This document shows positions 1 through 8,845 of a stretch of DNA of 32,971 nucleotides, one piece after another. Numbering within the stretch: position 1 is the stretch's first letter; each line of letters opens with the position of its first letter. The notes beneath the pieces are model-generated. The model made no database searches and was not told the origin of the DNA. It saw only the letters and a program-made list of their open reading frames with translations. This DNA is from Spirochaetota bacterium (GTDB lineage: Bacteria > Spirochaetota > UBA4802 > JAFGJZ01), in contig JAFGRW010000091.1 of NCBI GenBank assembly GCA_016934935.1, positions 1-32,971 on the forward strand, in the 5' to 3' direction. A program made the translations under genes and the position numbers.

Positions 1-2781
1 ACAGCCAGAATAAAAGGAATCATTGCCGAGCAGACCGGTTACGATACAGAGATGCTGGAGGATAATCTTGATCTTGAGGCCGACCTTGGTATCGATACCG
101 TTAAACAGGTAGAGATTTTCGGTAAGATATCTGATAGCTATTCGCTGGCGGTTCCGGAGGATCTTCAGCTTTCGGATCTTAACACAATCGATAAACTTGC
201 AGGTTACATCGCTGAACGCGCGGGATCAGCCGCGGTTCCGGCTAAGGCTGCCCCGGTACCTGCATCGGCAGTACAGGCTCCGGAAAAGAGTGCTGCTCCA
301 GAGAGTGTATCCAAAGAGAACGGTATTTACCGATTTTCGATGACAGTCGAGGAGCGTCCGCTTAAGGCTGAAAAAGTTGATGTTTTCAAAGGTAAACGAT
401 ATATCGTAATAAAGGATTCTCATGGATTCGCTGACGAGTTTATAGAGTACGCGAAAAATGCCGGAAGCACAATAGTGACGGCTGGAACCATGGAAGGTTG
501 TGATTACAACCTTGATGTTAAAACCTACGATACTTTACAGAAATCGGCAGACGCAATGGCGGATGCAGTAAAGGATATAAACGGCATAATTCATTTTGGT
601 GCTGTTGATGGATATTACGCCAGGAAACTGAGTGATTCTGATATAAATCTTGCGGTTAAATCGCAGTTTATTCTGGCTCAGAACTATTTTGATGACTTAA
701 ATAGGGAAGGATCTTTAATTGCGGCGCTTTCATTTAACTCGGTTGTATTTGCCTACGGTAACAGCGACAACAAAATGGAGCCGCTTTTTGCCGGAGTATC
801 CGGTCTTTACAAGACTCTTAACAAGGAGATCGCACCGGCCCGTGTCAAGGTTGTTGACTTCGATGTTAAGGATCCCAAAAAGAGTAGTAAAAGTGTTATG
901 GAAAATTTCATTACCGAAATTGCTTCTGATAACAGAGAGGTCGAGGCAGGTTATAAAGACAGCAAGCGCTATGGAATACGGCTCGTTGATGAAGTTCCGG
1001 TTATGGGTGATTCAATAGTCAAAAACGGAGACCGTTTTCTGGTTACTGGCGGAGCCCGCGGAATTACTTTTAACATACTGATGTCGGTTGTTAAGAAGTA
1101 CAAGACTAACCTGGTTATTCTCGGCCGAAGTGATGTTTCAAAGGTTGATCCAAAGTATCTTGAAGCATCGGTTACAGAGAAGACAATCTTTGATGACCTT
1201 AAGACAGGCATGGCAGGAAGCAAACCTCTTGAAATAAAGAAAGCTGCCTCTAAAATCATGACTCTGGTCGAGACAGTGCGAAATATCGAAGAGCTTAAAA
1301 ATCAGGGCGTTCAGGTCGATTATCATGCCTGTGATGTTACCGATGGCAAAAAAGTTAAACAGATTGTCTCTTCGTATGATAGAATTGACGGAGTGCTTCA
1401 TGCCGCGGGTGTAGAGATAAGTCAGTTTTTAACCAAGATGGATGCCTGGTCGTTTAACATGGTCTTTGATGTCAAGGTTAACGGTCTGCGCAATCTGATA
1501 GATGCTCTAAAGGATATGGATTACAGATACATGATGACATTCTCTTCTGTAACCGCCCGATTTGGCAATGAGGGACAGACGAGCTATACGTCGGCTAACG
1601 ATATGATAGGCAAAATGCTTCAGCGTCAAAAGCAGCTTAATCCTGACCGCGCTTACAAGGTTTACGACTGGACCGCCTGGGAAGGTGCCGGTATGGCAAC
1701 CAAAGAGACTGTTAAAAAGGTTCTTGAAGCACGGGGACTGGAGTTTGTACCACTTGATTTTGGCGTACAATGTTTTATGGACGATCTCTGTTTTGCTGAT
1801 AGAACCGAGGTTCTTGTTTCGGGAATGGATCACGCGTTTGATCCGGACAAGATTCTTCCTCAGCCTGGTATGGGCGGTGTGGACTATTTTCTGGATCGTG
1901 AAGTTGAGTCAAAAGATGGTTTTAAAAAGTTCGAGCGTCTTTTGACAGCCGAGCGCGATCTGTTTCTCTTTGATCATGAGAAGGACGGGGTTCCGCTGTT
2001 TCTTGGAGCAACAGGGCTTGAGACTATGGCGGAAGCAGCAAGCCGGGTCGGTGAAGGTGAGCTTATAGGTATGGCCAAATATCAGATTCCTTACGGTATC
2101 AAACTGTTAAAGAACCGTCCAAAGGCGCTGGATATTACTGCAGAAAACAGAGGGTCTTCGGTATTGGCTCAGATTACTTCGGTATTCAGGAATCCAGCCG
2201 GTAAGGTTATGGGTGATCCTAAGCTTCATTATCAGGCCGAGTTTATCTTTGGCAAACCGCTTGCGGATAAAAAGATAACTGTTCCCGAATTTAAGCCTGC
2301 ATTGATTACAGGAAACTTTCAGGATCTTATCTATCATCCAAAGCGTCTTTTTATGCACGGTCTTTTCAAGACAGTTGAAGAGCTTCTCTCTTTTGAAGAA
2401 GAACGGATGATCACAAGAGTTTGCAACAGCAGTGACCGTGAGTTTTTTGCGGGAGTTCAGAATCCGGAATTTACAACTGATCCGGTTCTGGTTGACGCCA
2501 TGTTTCAGACAGGCGGAATGCTGGATGTAATGACCACAGAAAAGATCATTTTGCCGTACATGATGAAAGAGATGAAGTTTTACCGTAAGCCTGAGAAAAA
2601 TGTGCCGTATCTTTGTATAACAGAAAAGACCGCGGCAACGGCAGACATCAACACTTATAATTTAACACTATGTTCAGAAGATGGACAGGTTTATCTCGAA
2701 ATTCTTGATTTTGAGATGATTCAGGTAGGTGATGTTGAACCGGGTATGAGTATTAAGGATAAGATTAAACTTCAGAAGTAA
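1..2781 (+). CDS. PfaA-like polyketide/fatty-acid synthase, 3' part (ACP-KR-DH), 5' truncated
   Basis: The reading frame is open from base 1, so the gene continues upstream of the window; 926 codons are visible. Residues 1-62 are an acyl carrier protein with the motif DLGIDTVKQVEI, where Thr33 stands at the position that is normally the phosphopantetheinylated Ser. An Ala/Pro-rich linker (about 63-100) follows. A ketoreductase spans about 115-600, with the nucleotide-binding motif TGGARGI (G350-G354) and catalytic S516, Y529 and N533. The C-terminal part (about 640-890) resembles a polyketide-synthase-type dehydratase: His659 in DHEKDGVPLFLG and Asp832 in VDAMFQ fit the His/Asp dyad. Order ACP-KR-DH at the C-terminus matches PfaA-type synthases, whose ketosynthase and acyltransferase would lie upstream. 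The product cannot be named. The next gene, a carboxylase, fits extender-unit supply. A hotdog-type DH is inferred from motifs only. Confidence 0.85.
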   Translation, partial: TARIKGIIAEQTGYDTEMLEDNLDLEADLGIDTVKQVEIFGKISDSYSLAVPEDLQLSDLNTIDKLAGYIAERAGSAAVPAKAAPVPASAVQAPEKSAAPESVSKENGIYRFSMTVEERPLKAEKVDVFKGKRYIVIKDSHGFADEFIEYAKNAGSTIVTAGTMEGCDYNLDVKTYDTLQKSADAMADAVKDINGIIHFGAVDGYYARKLSDSDINLAVKSQFILAQNYFDDLNREGSLIAALSFNSVVFAYGNSDNKMEPLFAGVSGLYKTLNKEIAPARVKVVDFDVKDPKKSSKSVMENFITEIASDNREVEAGYKDSKRYGIRLVDEVPVMGDSIVKNGDRFLVTGGARGITFNILMSVVKKYKTNLVILGRSDVSKVDPKYLEASVTEKTIFDDLKTGMAGSKPLEIKKAASKIMTLVETVRNIEELKNQGVQVDYHACDVTDGKKVKQIVSSYDRIDGVLHAAGVEISQFLTKMDAWSFNMVFDVKVNGLRNLIDALKDMDYRYMMTFSSVTARFGNEGQTSYTSANDMIGKMLQRQKQLNPDRAYKVYDWTAWEGAGMATKETVKKVLEARGLEFVPLDFGVQCFMDDLCFADRTEVLVSGMDHAFDPDKILPQPGMGGVDYFLDREVESKDGFKKFERLLTAERDLFLFDHEKDGVPLFLGATGLETMAEAASRVGEGELIGMAKYQIPYGIKLLKNRPKALDITAENRGSSVLAQITSVFRNPAGKVMGDPKLHYQAEFIFGKPLADKKITVPEFKPALITGNFQDLIYHPKRLFMHGLFKTVEELLSFEEERMITRVCNSSDREFFAGVQNPEFTTDPVLVDAMFQTGGMLDVMTTEKIILPYMMKEMKFYRKPEKNVPYLCITEKTAATADINTYNLTLCSEDGQVYLEILDFEMIQVGDVEPGMSIKDKIKLQK

Positions 2782-2801
2782 AAGACAAGTCGTAGATATA
2801 A

Positions 2802-2825
2802 TACCGGGTCTGAAAAGACCCGGTA
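2802..2825 (+). terminator. Perfect hairpin between synthase and carboxylase
   Basis: The arms TACCGGGTC and GACCCGGTA form a 9-bp stem with a 6-nt loop. It is followed by A7 rather than a U-tract on the + strand, so intrinsic termination would be weak. It may be a partial attenuator or an mRNA processing/stability element between two co-directional genes. The hairpin starts 20 bases after the synthase stop. Confidence 0.5.
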
Positions 2826-2842
2826 AAAAAACAATACAACAT

Positions 2843-2849
2843 GGAGAAG
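2843..2849 (+). promoter_or_regulatory. Ribosome-binding site that fixes the carboxylase start at 2853
   Basis: GGAGAAG sits 3 nt before the ATG at 2853. The upstream in-frame ATG at 2841 has no Shine-Dalgarno sequence before it, and its second codon is itself part of this site. The 2853 start is therefore preferred. Confidence 0.65.
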
Positions 2850-2852
2850 TGT

Positions 2853-5800
2853 ATGAGCGCTGATATTCTTAAGGCGGTTAATGAGTCAATTGATCGTTTG
2901 AAGGAGCTTAATCCTGAAATCAACGGCGATACAATTATCAGAACCAACCGTCCTCACAGGTTAAAAAAGGTTGTGGTAGCAAACCGCGGGGAGATCGCGA
3001 AACGCTTTTTTTTATCGCTTCATGAAGAAGAGATCCCATCTGTTGCGGTTGTAACAGAGGTTGACCGCGGCCAAAGCTGGTATGAGTTTGCGGATGAGGT
3101 AGTGTTTATCGGAGAAGAGACCAATTATACAAATATTCCGGTTATAATTGGAGCCGCAGCATTGGTTGAGGCTAACGCAATATATGCCGGTTATGGCTTT
3201 CTTTCTGAAAATGCCTCTTTTGTCGAAAATATTGATGAATACGCGAAACTCTCTTCAAAAGATATCTTTTTTATGGGACCAACATCTCAAACCATGCGCC
3301 TTATGGGTGACAAGGTAAGTTCGCGTGAATTGGCAAAGAAGAACGGAGTTCCGCTTTTTGAGAGTACCGAATGTGTTGATCCAACAGATATTGAAGGTAT
3401 TAAAAAAGAGATCGAACGTGTTGGATACCCCGTTATTGTCAAACTCTCGGCCGGCGGCGGCGGAAAGGGAATGTACCCGGTTTATAAGGAAGAAGAGCTT
3501 AAAGATGCTGTGGATTCGTGCGTACGTATCGGTAAGGATTTATATAACGATTCACGCTTTTTTATTGAACAGTATATACAGGAGCCTGTACACATAGAGG
3601 TTCAGGTTTTTAATGATAGAGCGCTTGGTATACGTAAATGTGCCGTACAGAGGCGTAATCAGAAAATCATTGAAGAGTCAGGGCATACTTTTCTGCCTGA
3701 CCATCTGGCTTTATCGTTTTTGTCGGCAGCTGAACGGCTTGCGATCGAGTCGGGATACGGTAACTGCGGAGCAGGAACTGTTGAGTTTTTGATCGATGCA
3801 GCAACAGGTAAAGTCGGTTTTATGGAGATGAATACCAGACTTCAGGTCGAGTATGGTGTTACGGATCAGTCACTTGGTATTGACCTTGCAAAATGGCAGA
3901 TACTCTATTTTGACGAGCGCGGTAACGAGATAGAGGATACTGCAGCCATAAAGTACCGCTATTTCGCGCGTATGCACTCGATAGAGTGCCGTATTTATGC
4001 CGAAGAGCCGGAAAACGATTATCGTCCGTCACCCGGAACAATTACAGAGATAAATCTGCCTGCATTTAACGGTATCAGGTGTGATTTCGGTTTTGGTGAG
4101 GGCGACAAGATCTTGTCAATGTATGATCCGATGATCGGAAAACTAATCGCTTATGCGTCTTCCCGTGAAGAGGCTCTGATACGTATGGAGAGAGCTCTTC
4201 AGGAACTTTATATAAAAGGTGTAAAGACAAATATAAATCAGCTGTTAAAGATTGTACGTCACGACAGTTTTAAAGATAAAGATTACACGAATCTTCTGAT
4301 ACCTAAAAACGATGAGCTTGGTTTTTTAGGGCCCGATCACAAGTACTTATCAGCAGTATCAAGCAGCAGGCAGATTATTTTTGGCGCTTTCGGTGAATAT
4401 GTCAAGTATCAGTATGATAACGCACAAAAATTCAGTGTTGTTGCCGCTTCCAAGGGCATACTGGATACAGATGCTGCTGATTTCCCATACCGCTTTAATG
4501 TTGAGTTTGAAGGAGCGGCACATACTGTTGAATTTATGCAGGAGAATATCGATACGGTCCATGTGCTGCTTGATAATCAGTACCGTGGAAAACTTTCACT
4601 TCATGAGGTTAATGACCGTCTGGATGATCTTGCGATCAGCTTTGATTCGCGCATACGCAGGGTGCGTGTTGAACGTCATATAGGCTTTTGTATTGTGCGC
4701 ATGAAAGACGACAGTAACAAGTATAACTATTACCGGATGAACATTGTTCCAGAAGGCGTTGAAGAGGCTGACACCTCAGGTCATGTCTGTTCACCTTTTC
4801 AGGGAACATTTGTCTCTTTTTGCGGAACGCATAAGGTTGGCGATCGTGTAAAAGAGGGTGATAAACTTGTCATCCTGTCCGCAATGAAGATGGAAACAAT
4901 AATTACTGCTCCCGTTGACGGAACCATATCCTATATCATTGAAGACGGTGATGTATCTAAGCTTCAGATAGGCACCACCTCTGACGGGCGTGTTATTGGC
5001 AAGGCCGTTCAGGAAGGAGAGGTTATCTTCCGTATCGACGGTGATAAAAAAGAAGAAGAGAGCGGAAAAACAGCGGCTGTTATTAATGCTTCCGGCACTC
5101 AAAATACCTATGAGCTTCTTCTTGCCGAAGGCGGTTGCGACAAGCTTCTTGATAATATAGAAGATCATTTTGATAACCTGATGCTTCTTTTTACTGCCAT
5201 GATAAAAGGTTTTCTTCGTCAGGCTGCGGTTATTGAAAGACTTAAAGAGATAATGAACAAGCTTCCTAAAGAACAGTGGAAGGTTCTTATGACAAGGGAG
5301 CATAGTGATCAGATATGTAAATTGATTCTTCATTACACATACGTTCGTCGACTGTATTCGCTTGTTGTATCTGAAGAGGGCTTCTCTTTCCCTGACGAGC
5401 TCGATAACTTTATTCGCGGATGGAGCAGTGCGGATATTGAATTTTCAGACGGGTTCTACCGAATGCTAATGGACACTTTTAACTCTTACGGTATTCGTCG
5501 GTGGAAGCGCGGAGCCGGAAACAGCAGATCCAATATCTTCAGATTCTTCTACTTCCTGAACTTGTCGTATGAGTCAATCTTGCGAAACTGGAGCCGTATT
5601 GGAAAGCAGACGAATATTGTAGGGAATCTTGATCCTACCTCTCCGTTAACACAGCAGACTCTTAAGAAACTTGTGGAGCATACCGGACATCAGATCGATG
5701 ATTCATCGGAGCGATTTTTGAAGCGCGTTATTGATAACTATTTTCCCGAACGTGAAGCAGAACTTTACGCAGGGGCGGTTGATGGTTCTGATAATAAAAC

Positions 5801-8513
5801 GGCTTGCTCTACCTGTAAGGATATATCCTCTCTTGACGGAGTAAAAAAAGTCGATGGAGGGAAACTGCTCTATTCTATTGTCTCATCCGGCGATCTTGCC
5901 AATGCCGAATACAGTTATGAAAAAGACCATGGGCTATTGATATGTGGCAACGATGAAACATGTGCAGCTCTTTATGTCACGGAGTATCCGGGAGACGAAG
6001 AGATTGTGTCATGTACAAGCAATGTCAAAACTGCCCTTGCTGTTTTTGCTCAGCTAAAAAATGAGCAAAAAAGCGCCTGTCGTTTTGAACTTGTTCTGGA
6101 TAAGGCTCTCTTTTCTCTAGAAGCGGGCGAGCATAAGGCTTCCGGTTACCGTCAGCTTGTGCAGATAGCCAAACCTCTGTTTAAATCAATATTGGCTGGT
6201 GATATAACATACGGACTTATACATGCCGATTTAACATGTGACGGTAACAGTAAAGCTTCAGTATTCAAGGTTGCTTCTGTTAATAATCGTATGGTACTTG
6301 ATCTGCTTTTCGATAATGATCCTCTAAATCCGTATAAAAAAGCAGAACCTTCTGCAGCCGATTCAAAGATGTATGCCCTCGATAAGTGGCCTATCGAAAA
6401 CTGGGCCGGGGTAATGTTCGACGGTGGCAATTATGAAGAAGTGATAGTCGAGCTGGCTGATAAAGGCGAAAAACCTGCCGGATCAAAGATATTCACAGGA
6501 AAAGTCGGCGGCAGTGAAGCCTGCTTTTATATGAAAGACTATCGTGTAATAGGTGGTGCTACAGGCAACAGGGAAGGTCTTAAATATTCGGCTGCCTGTT
6601 ATCTCGCCTATATGAAGGGTTGGCCTCTTTACGTGTGGAATGATTCGGCTGGTGCGAATATCAAGGAAGGCATGGTCTCGTTAAATCGTGGCGGACAGGG
6701 TTTTATGATGAACTCTCTCTTGGCTGCTAACGTTCCCCTTGAAAAGTTTAAGAACTATGTAACCAATATCTATGATGAAGATGTTAAGGCTGTATTCAAA
6801 GATATGGATACTAAATACGGTCTCTCACTGGATCAGGACAGGGGAGATAAAAAAACGATGGTAGTGGCTATCGGTACAGGTGCCTCTGCCGGACTTGACG
6901 TTTACGGTTCCAGCCAGGCTACCGTACAGATAATTCTTGATTCTGAAAATTCTTACAGGGTTTTAACGGGATCTAATGTAATAAAATCTGTAATGGGAGA
7001 GGATATCTCTAATTATGATATTGGCGGAGCAACTATTCTGGGCAAATGGACCGGTATAGTAGATCTGGTTGCTTGTGACAAGCCGGACATGATTCGTAAG
7101 CTAAACGAAATACAATATATATTCTGTTCCAAAACAAAATCTGAAGTTATTAAGAGAAACAGCGAGAAATTGGTGTCGTTTACTGAGAAATACCAGGGAG
7201 CAGTTATTGATGAGGCTCTTGTCCGTAACAATGTTGATGAGGGCAAGTTTTTCATTTATAAAGAAGATTATTACGCTTCGGGTGCTCTTCTCGCAGGATT
7301 TGCCCTGCTTGGTGGAACACGAACACTGATAATGGGCGCACGTACAAACAGTGGATTACGATCCAAGTCATGTGTGACTAAAGGGCGTGAACTTTTAAGA
7401 ATGGCATACCGGACATCGACTCCACAGATACTTATATATGGAGACAGCTGGATAAGACGATCGACATCGGGAACCCATTTGCGTGCATATTACGATTTTA
7501 TGAACGAGCTTACAAACAGAAGCTCGCATCGAATACATATCGTTACATCGGCCGCGGCACTTCATAATTTCGAGGTGACTTCATGCGCGGATGCGGTAAT
7601 CTTTGTTAAAAATGAATCGTTAAGTGAACTGGATGAGAAGTTTGCATCACAAAACGCTGCTTTTGTTGTAAACAGTATGGAAGAAGCTTTTGACGTTTCG
7701 GCCAATATTTTTGCCCTTCTTGAAAAAAGAAGTACAGAGGAAGTGAAAAGTGGCAAAGGCAAGATAAATGTGCCTGATGATAAGGGAACTCCTTTTGATA
7801 TTATCGATTCGGTAATTACTCCAGCTTTTGATGATGAGAGCTTTGTGGAGTTTTATGCTCCGTTTAATCAACCGAGCGGACCGAATCTGGTTACAGGGCT
7901 TGCTCGTATTAAGGGACGTACTGTGGGAATAGTAGCCGATCAGCCAAAGATCAAGGGTGGTGGTGCAGATGCCCTGGGTACCGAAAAATTCAGGGTTTTT
8001 GTTCAGTTTTTAAACAGAAAGAACATTCCTCTTGTAATGCTTTCGAACTCTTCCGGCTTTGTTCCGGGATCCCAGCAGGAACGTTATAGGATACAGGCTA
8101 TTGGTGCTGACTCACTGGATGAAAATGTACTTGGAGAGATTCCGGTAGTTTCGGTTGTTCTGAACCAGAACTATGGCGGCCGCCAGATACAGTCGTTCAG
8201 CAAATCGTTACGCCCCGGTATTTACTATACAGCGCGGCATGACGCTACACTCGCCGTTATGGGAGCAACAGCTGCTTATGATCTTCTTGGTGCAAAAAAT
8301 TACAGCAAACTGGTTGCCGAGGGCAAACAGTCCGAAGCCGATGCTTACCAAAAGAAATTTATGGATGATTATTTAACCAAAGCTATGGCCGAAAACGACG
8401 CTACTGCGACAAAAGTGATGGATTCGGTATTTAAGGATGTATCTACGTTGAGAGAGCATATTTCTGAATCTTTGGTTAAAGCTGAAGATGAGTGCGTAAG
8501 GGCATTTGGCTGA
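2853..8513 (+). CDS. Single-chain biotin-dependent acyl-CoA carboxylase (BC-BCCP-CT fusion)
   Basis: This 1886-aa protein should carboxylate acetyl-CoA or another short acyl-CoA using ATP and bicarbonate. Numbering below counts from the ATG at 2841; subtract 4 for the chosen start. Biotin carboxylase is about 35-490: ATP-grasp loop KLSAGGGGKGM (201-211) and the catalytic set E329, N331, R333 in EMNTRLQVE, followed by Tyr where His is usual. The biotin carrier has AMKMET with biotinyl Lys683. Residues about 740-1175 are an unassigned linking region. The carboxyltransferase follows: N-half about 1177-1435 (GGATGNREGLKYS, NDSAGANI, GTGASAGLDVYGSS), a further segment of about 200 aa, then the C-half about 1641-1880 (VADQPKIKGGGAD, SNSSGFVPGSQQE, NQNYGGRQIQSF). 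Most bacteria use separate Acc subunits. It lies 71 bases after the synthase stop, probably co-transcribed. Substrate choice cannot be read from the sequence. Confidence 0.9.
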   Translation: MSADILKAVNESIDRLKELNPEINGDTIIRTNRPHRLKKVVVANRGEIAKRFFLSLHEEEIPSVAVVTEVDRGQSWYEFADEVVFIGEETNYTNIPVIIGAAALVEANAIYAGYGFLSENASFVENIDEYAKLSSKDIFFMGPTSQTMRLMGDKVSSRELAKKNGVPLFESTECVDPTDIEGIKKEIERVGYPVIVKLSAGGGGKGMYPVYKEEELKDAVDSCVRIGKDLYNDSRFFIEQYIQEPVHIEVQVFNDRALGIRKCAVQRRNQKIIEESGHTFLPDHLALSFLSAAERLAIESGYGNCGAGTVEFLIDAATGKVGFMEMNTRLQVEYGVTDQSLGIDLAKWQILYFDERGNEIEDTAAIKYRYFARMHSIECRIYAEEPENDYRPSPGTITEINLPAFNGIRCDFGFGEGDKILSMYDPMIGKLIAYASSREEALIRMERALQELYIKGVKTNINQLLKIVRHDSFKDKDYTNLLIPKNDELGFLGPDHKYLSAVSSSRQIIFGAFGEYVKYQYDNAQKFSVVAASKGILDTDAADFPYRFNVEFEGAAHTVEFMQENIDTVHVLLDNQYRGKLSLHEVNDRLDDLAISFDSRIRRVRVERHIGFCIVRMKDDSNKYNYYRMNIVPEGVEEADTSGHVCSPFQGTFVSFCGTHKVGDRVKEGDKLVILSAMKMETIITAPVDGTISYIIEDGDVSKLQIGTTSDGRVIGKAVQEGEVIFRIDGDKKEEESGKTAAVINASGTQNTYELLLAEGGCDKLLDNIEDHFDNLMLLFTAMIKGFLRQAAVIERLKEIMNKLPKEQWKVLMTREHSDQICKLILHYTYVRRLYSLVVSEEGFSFPDELDNFIRGWSSADIEFSDGFYRMLMDTFNSYGIRRWKRGAGNSRSNIFRFFYFLNLSYESILRNWSRIGKQTNIVGNLDPTSPLTQQTLKKLVEHTGHQIDDSSERFLKRVIDNYFPEREAELYAGAVDGSDNKTACSTCKDISSLDGVKKVDGGKLLYSIVSSGDLANAEYSYEKDHGLLICGNDETCAALYVTEYPGDEEIVSCTSNVKTALAVFAQLKNEQKSACRFELVLDKALFSLEAGEHKASGYRQLVQIAKPLFKSILAGDITYGLIHADLTCDGNSKASVFKVASVNNRMVLDLLFDNDPLNPYKKAEPSAADSKMYALDKWPIENWAGVMFDGGNYEEVIVELADKGEKPAGSKIFTGKVGGSEACFYMKDYRVIGGATGNREGLKYSAACYLAYMKGWPLYVWNDSAGANIKEGMVSLNRGGQGFMMNSLLAANVPLEKFKNYVTNIYDEDVKAVFKDMDTKYGLSLDQDRGDKKTMVVAIGTGASAGLDVYGSSQATVQIILDSENSYRVLTGSNVIKSVMGEDISNYDIGGATILGKWTGIVDLVACDKPDMIRKLNEIQYIFCSKTKSEVIKRNSEKLVSFTEKYQGAVIDEALVRNNVDEGKFFIYKEDYYASGALLAGFALLGGTRTLIMGARTNSGLRSKSCVTKGRELLRMAYRTSTPQILIYGDSWIRRSTSGTHLRAYYDFMNELTNRSSHRIHIVTSAAALHNFEVTSCADAVIFVKNESLSELDEKFASQNAAFVVNSMEEAFDVSANIFALLEKRSTEEVKSGKGKINVPDDKGTPFDIIDSVITPAFDDESFVEFYAPFNQPSGPNLVTGLARIKGRTVGIVADQPKIKGGGADALGTEKFRVFVQFLNRKNIPLVMLSNSSGFVPGSQQERYRIQAIGADSLDENVLGEIPVVSVVLNQNYGGRQIQSFSKSLRPGIYYTARHDATLAVMGATAAYDLLGAKNYSKLVAEGKQSEADAYQKKFMDDYLTKAMAENDATATKVMDSVFKDVSTLREHISESLVKAEDECVRAFG

Positions 8514-8536
8514 TAATACAAAGTTTTGTGGAAATA

Positions 8537-8568
8537 TATAAAAGCCGGGCTTAAGCCCGGCTTTTATA
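8537..8568. terminator. 32-bp palindromic terminator after the carboxylase
   Basis: The half TATAAAAGCCGGGCTT is followed by its exact reverse complement, giving a GC core flanked by A/T. The end of the 3' arm supplies CTTTTATATTCCTTTT. It starts 24 bases after the carboxylase stop and would work on either strand. Confidence 0.85.
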
Positions 8569-8748
8569 TTCCTTTTGGTAACTCAATAAAATGAAGTATA
8601 AGGTGATCGGTAAAAATTTAGTCTGACTCGTCTTTTCTTTCAGAACATAACAGCTATGAAATTTTTCGGTATCTTCAAGAAGTTTGAAGTTTAACAGATT
8701 AATACAACATATTGGTTTTAGTTTATTGTAAATTTATGATTCAAGGAT

Positions 8749-8775
8749 TTGACCACTATAATTTCTGCTTATAAT
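8749..8775 (+). promoter_or_regulatory. Candidate promoter of the tandem-RHH gene
   Basis: TTGACC (8749-8754) and a perfect TATAAT (8770-8775) are separated by 15 bases, a short spacer. A second TATAAT lies at 8757-8762 without a clear -35. Transcription from the first would place the 24-bp palindrome at 8805 about 20-25 bases downstream of the start, a position suited to repression. Confidence 0.4.
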
Positions 8776-8804
8776 CAAAAAAAAATTTCAAAAACTGGAA
8801 TTTA

Positions 8805-8828
8805 TTACGTCTATATATATAGACGTAA
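8805..8828. promoter_or_regulatory. Perfect 24-bp palindrome, probable operator
   Basis: The half TTACGTCTATAT is followed by its exact reverse complement. Within it ACGTCT (8807-8812) and AGACGT (8821-8826) are inverted around an 8-bp AT run. It ends 3 bases before the AAGGAGG ribosome-binding site of the next gene. RHH repressors such as MetJ bind paired short sites containing AGACGT, so autoregulation by the downstream protein is a natural hypothesis. As RNA it could also hide the ribosome-binding site. Confidence 0.65.
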
Positions 8829-8845
8829 AATAAGGAGGAAAAAAA

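Noticed and set aside
4791..5333. 180-codon minus-strand frame inside the carboxylase gene
   Set aside because: It is antisense to the biotin carrier and linker coding sequence; the composition is that of a shadow frame.
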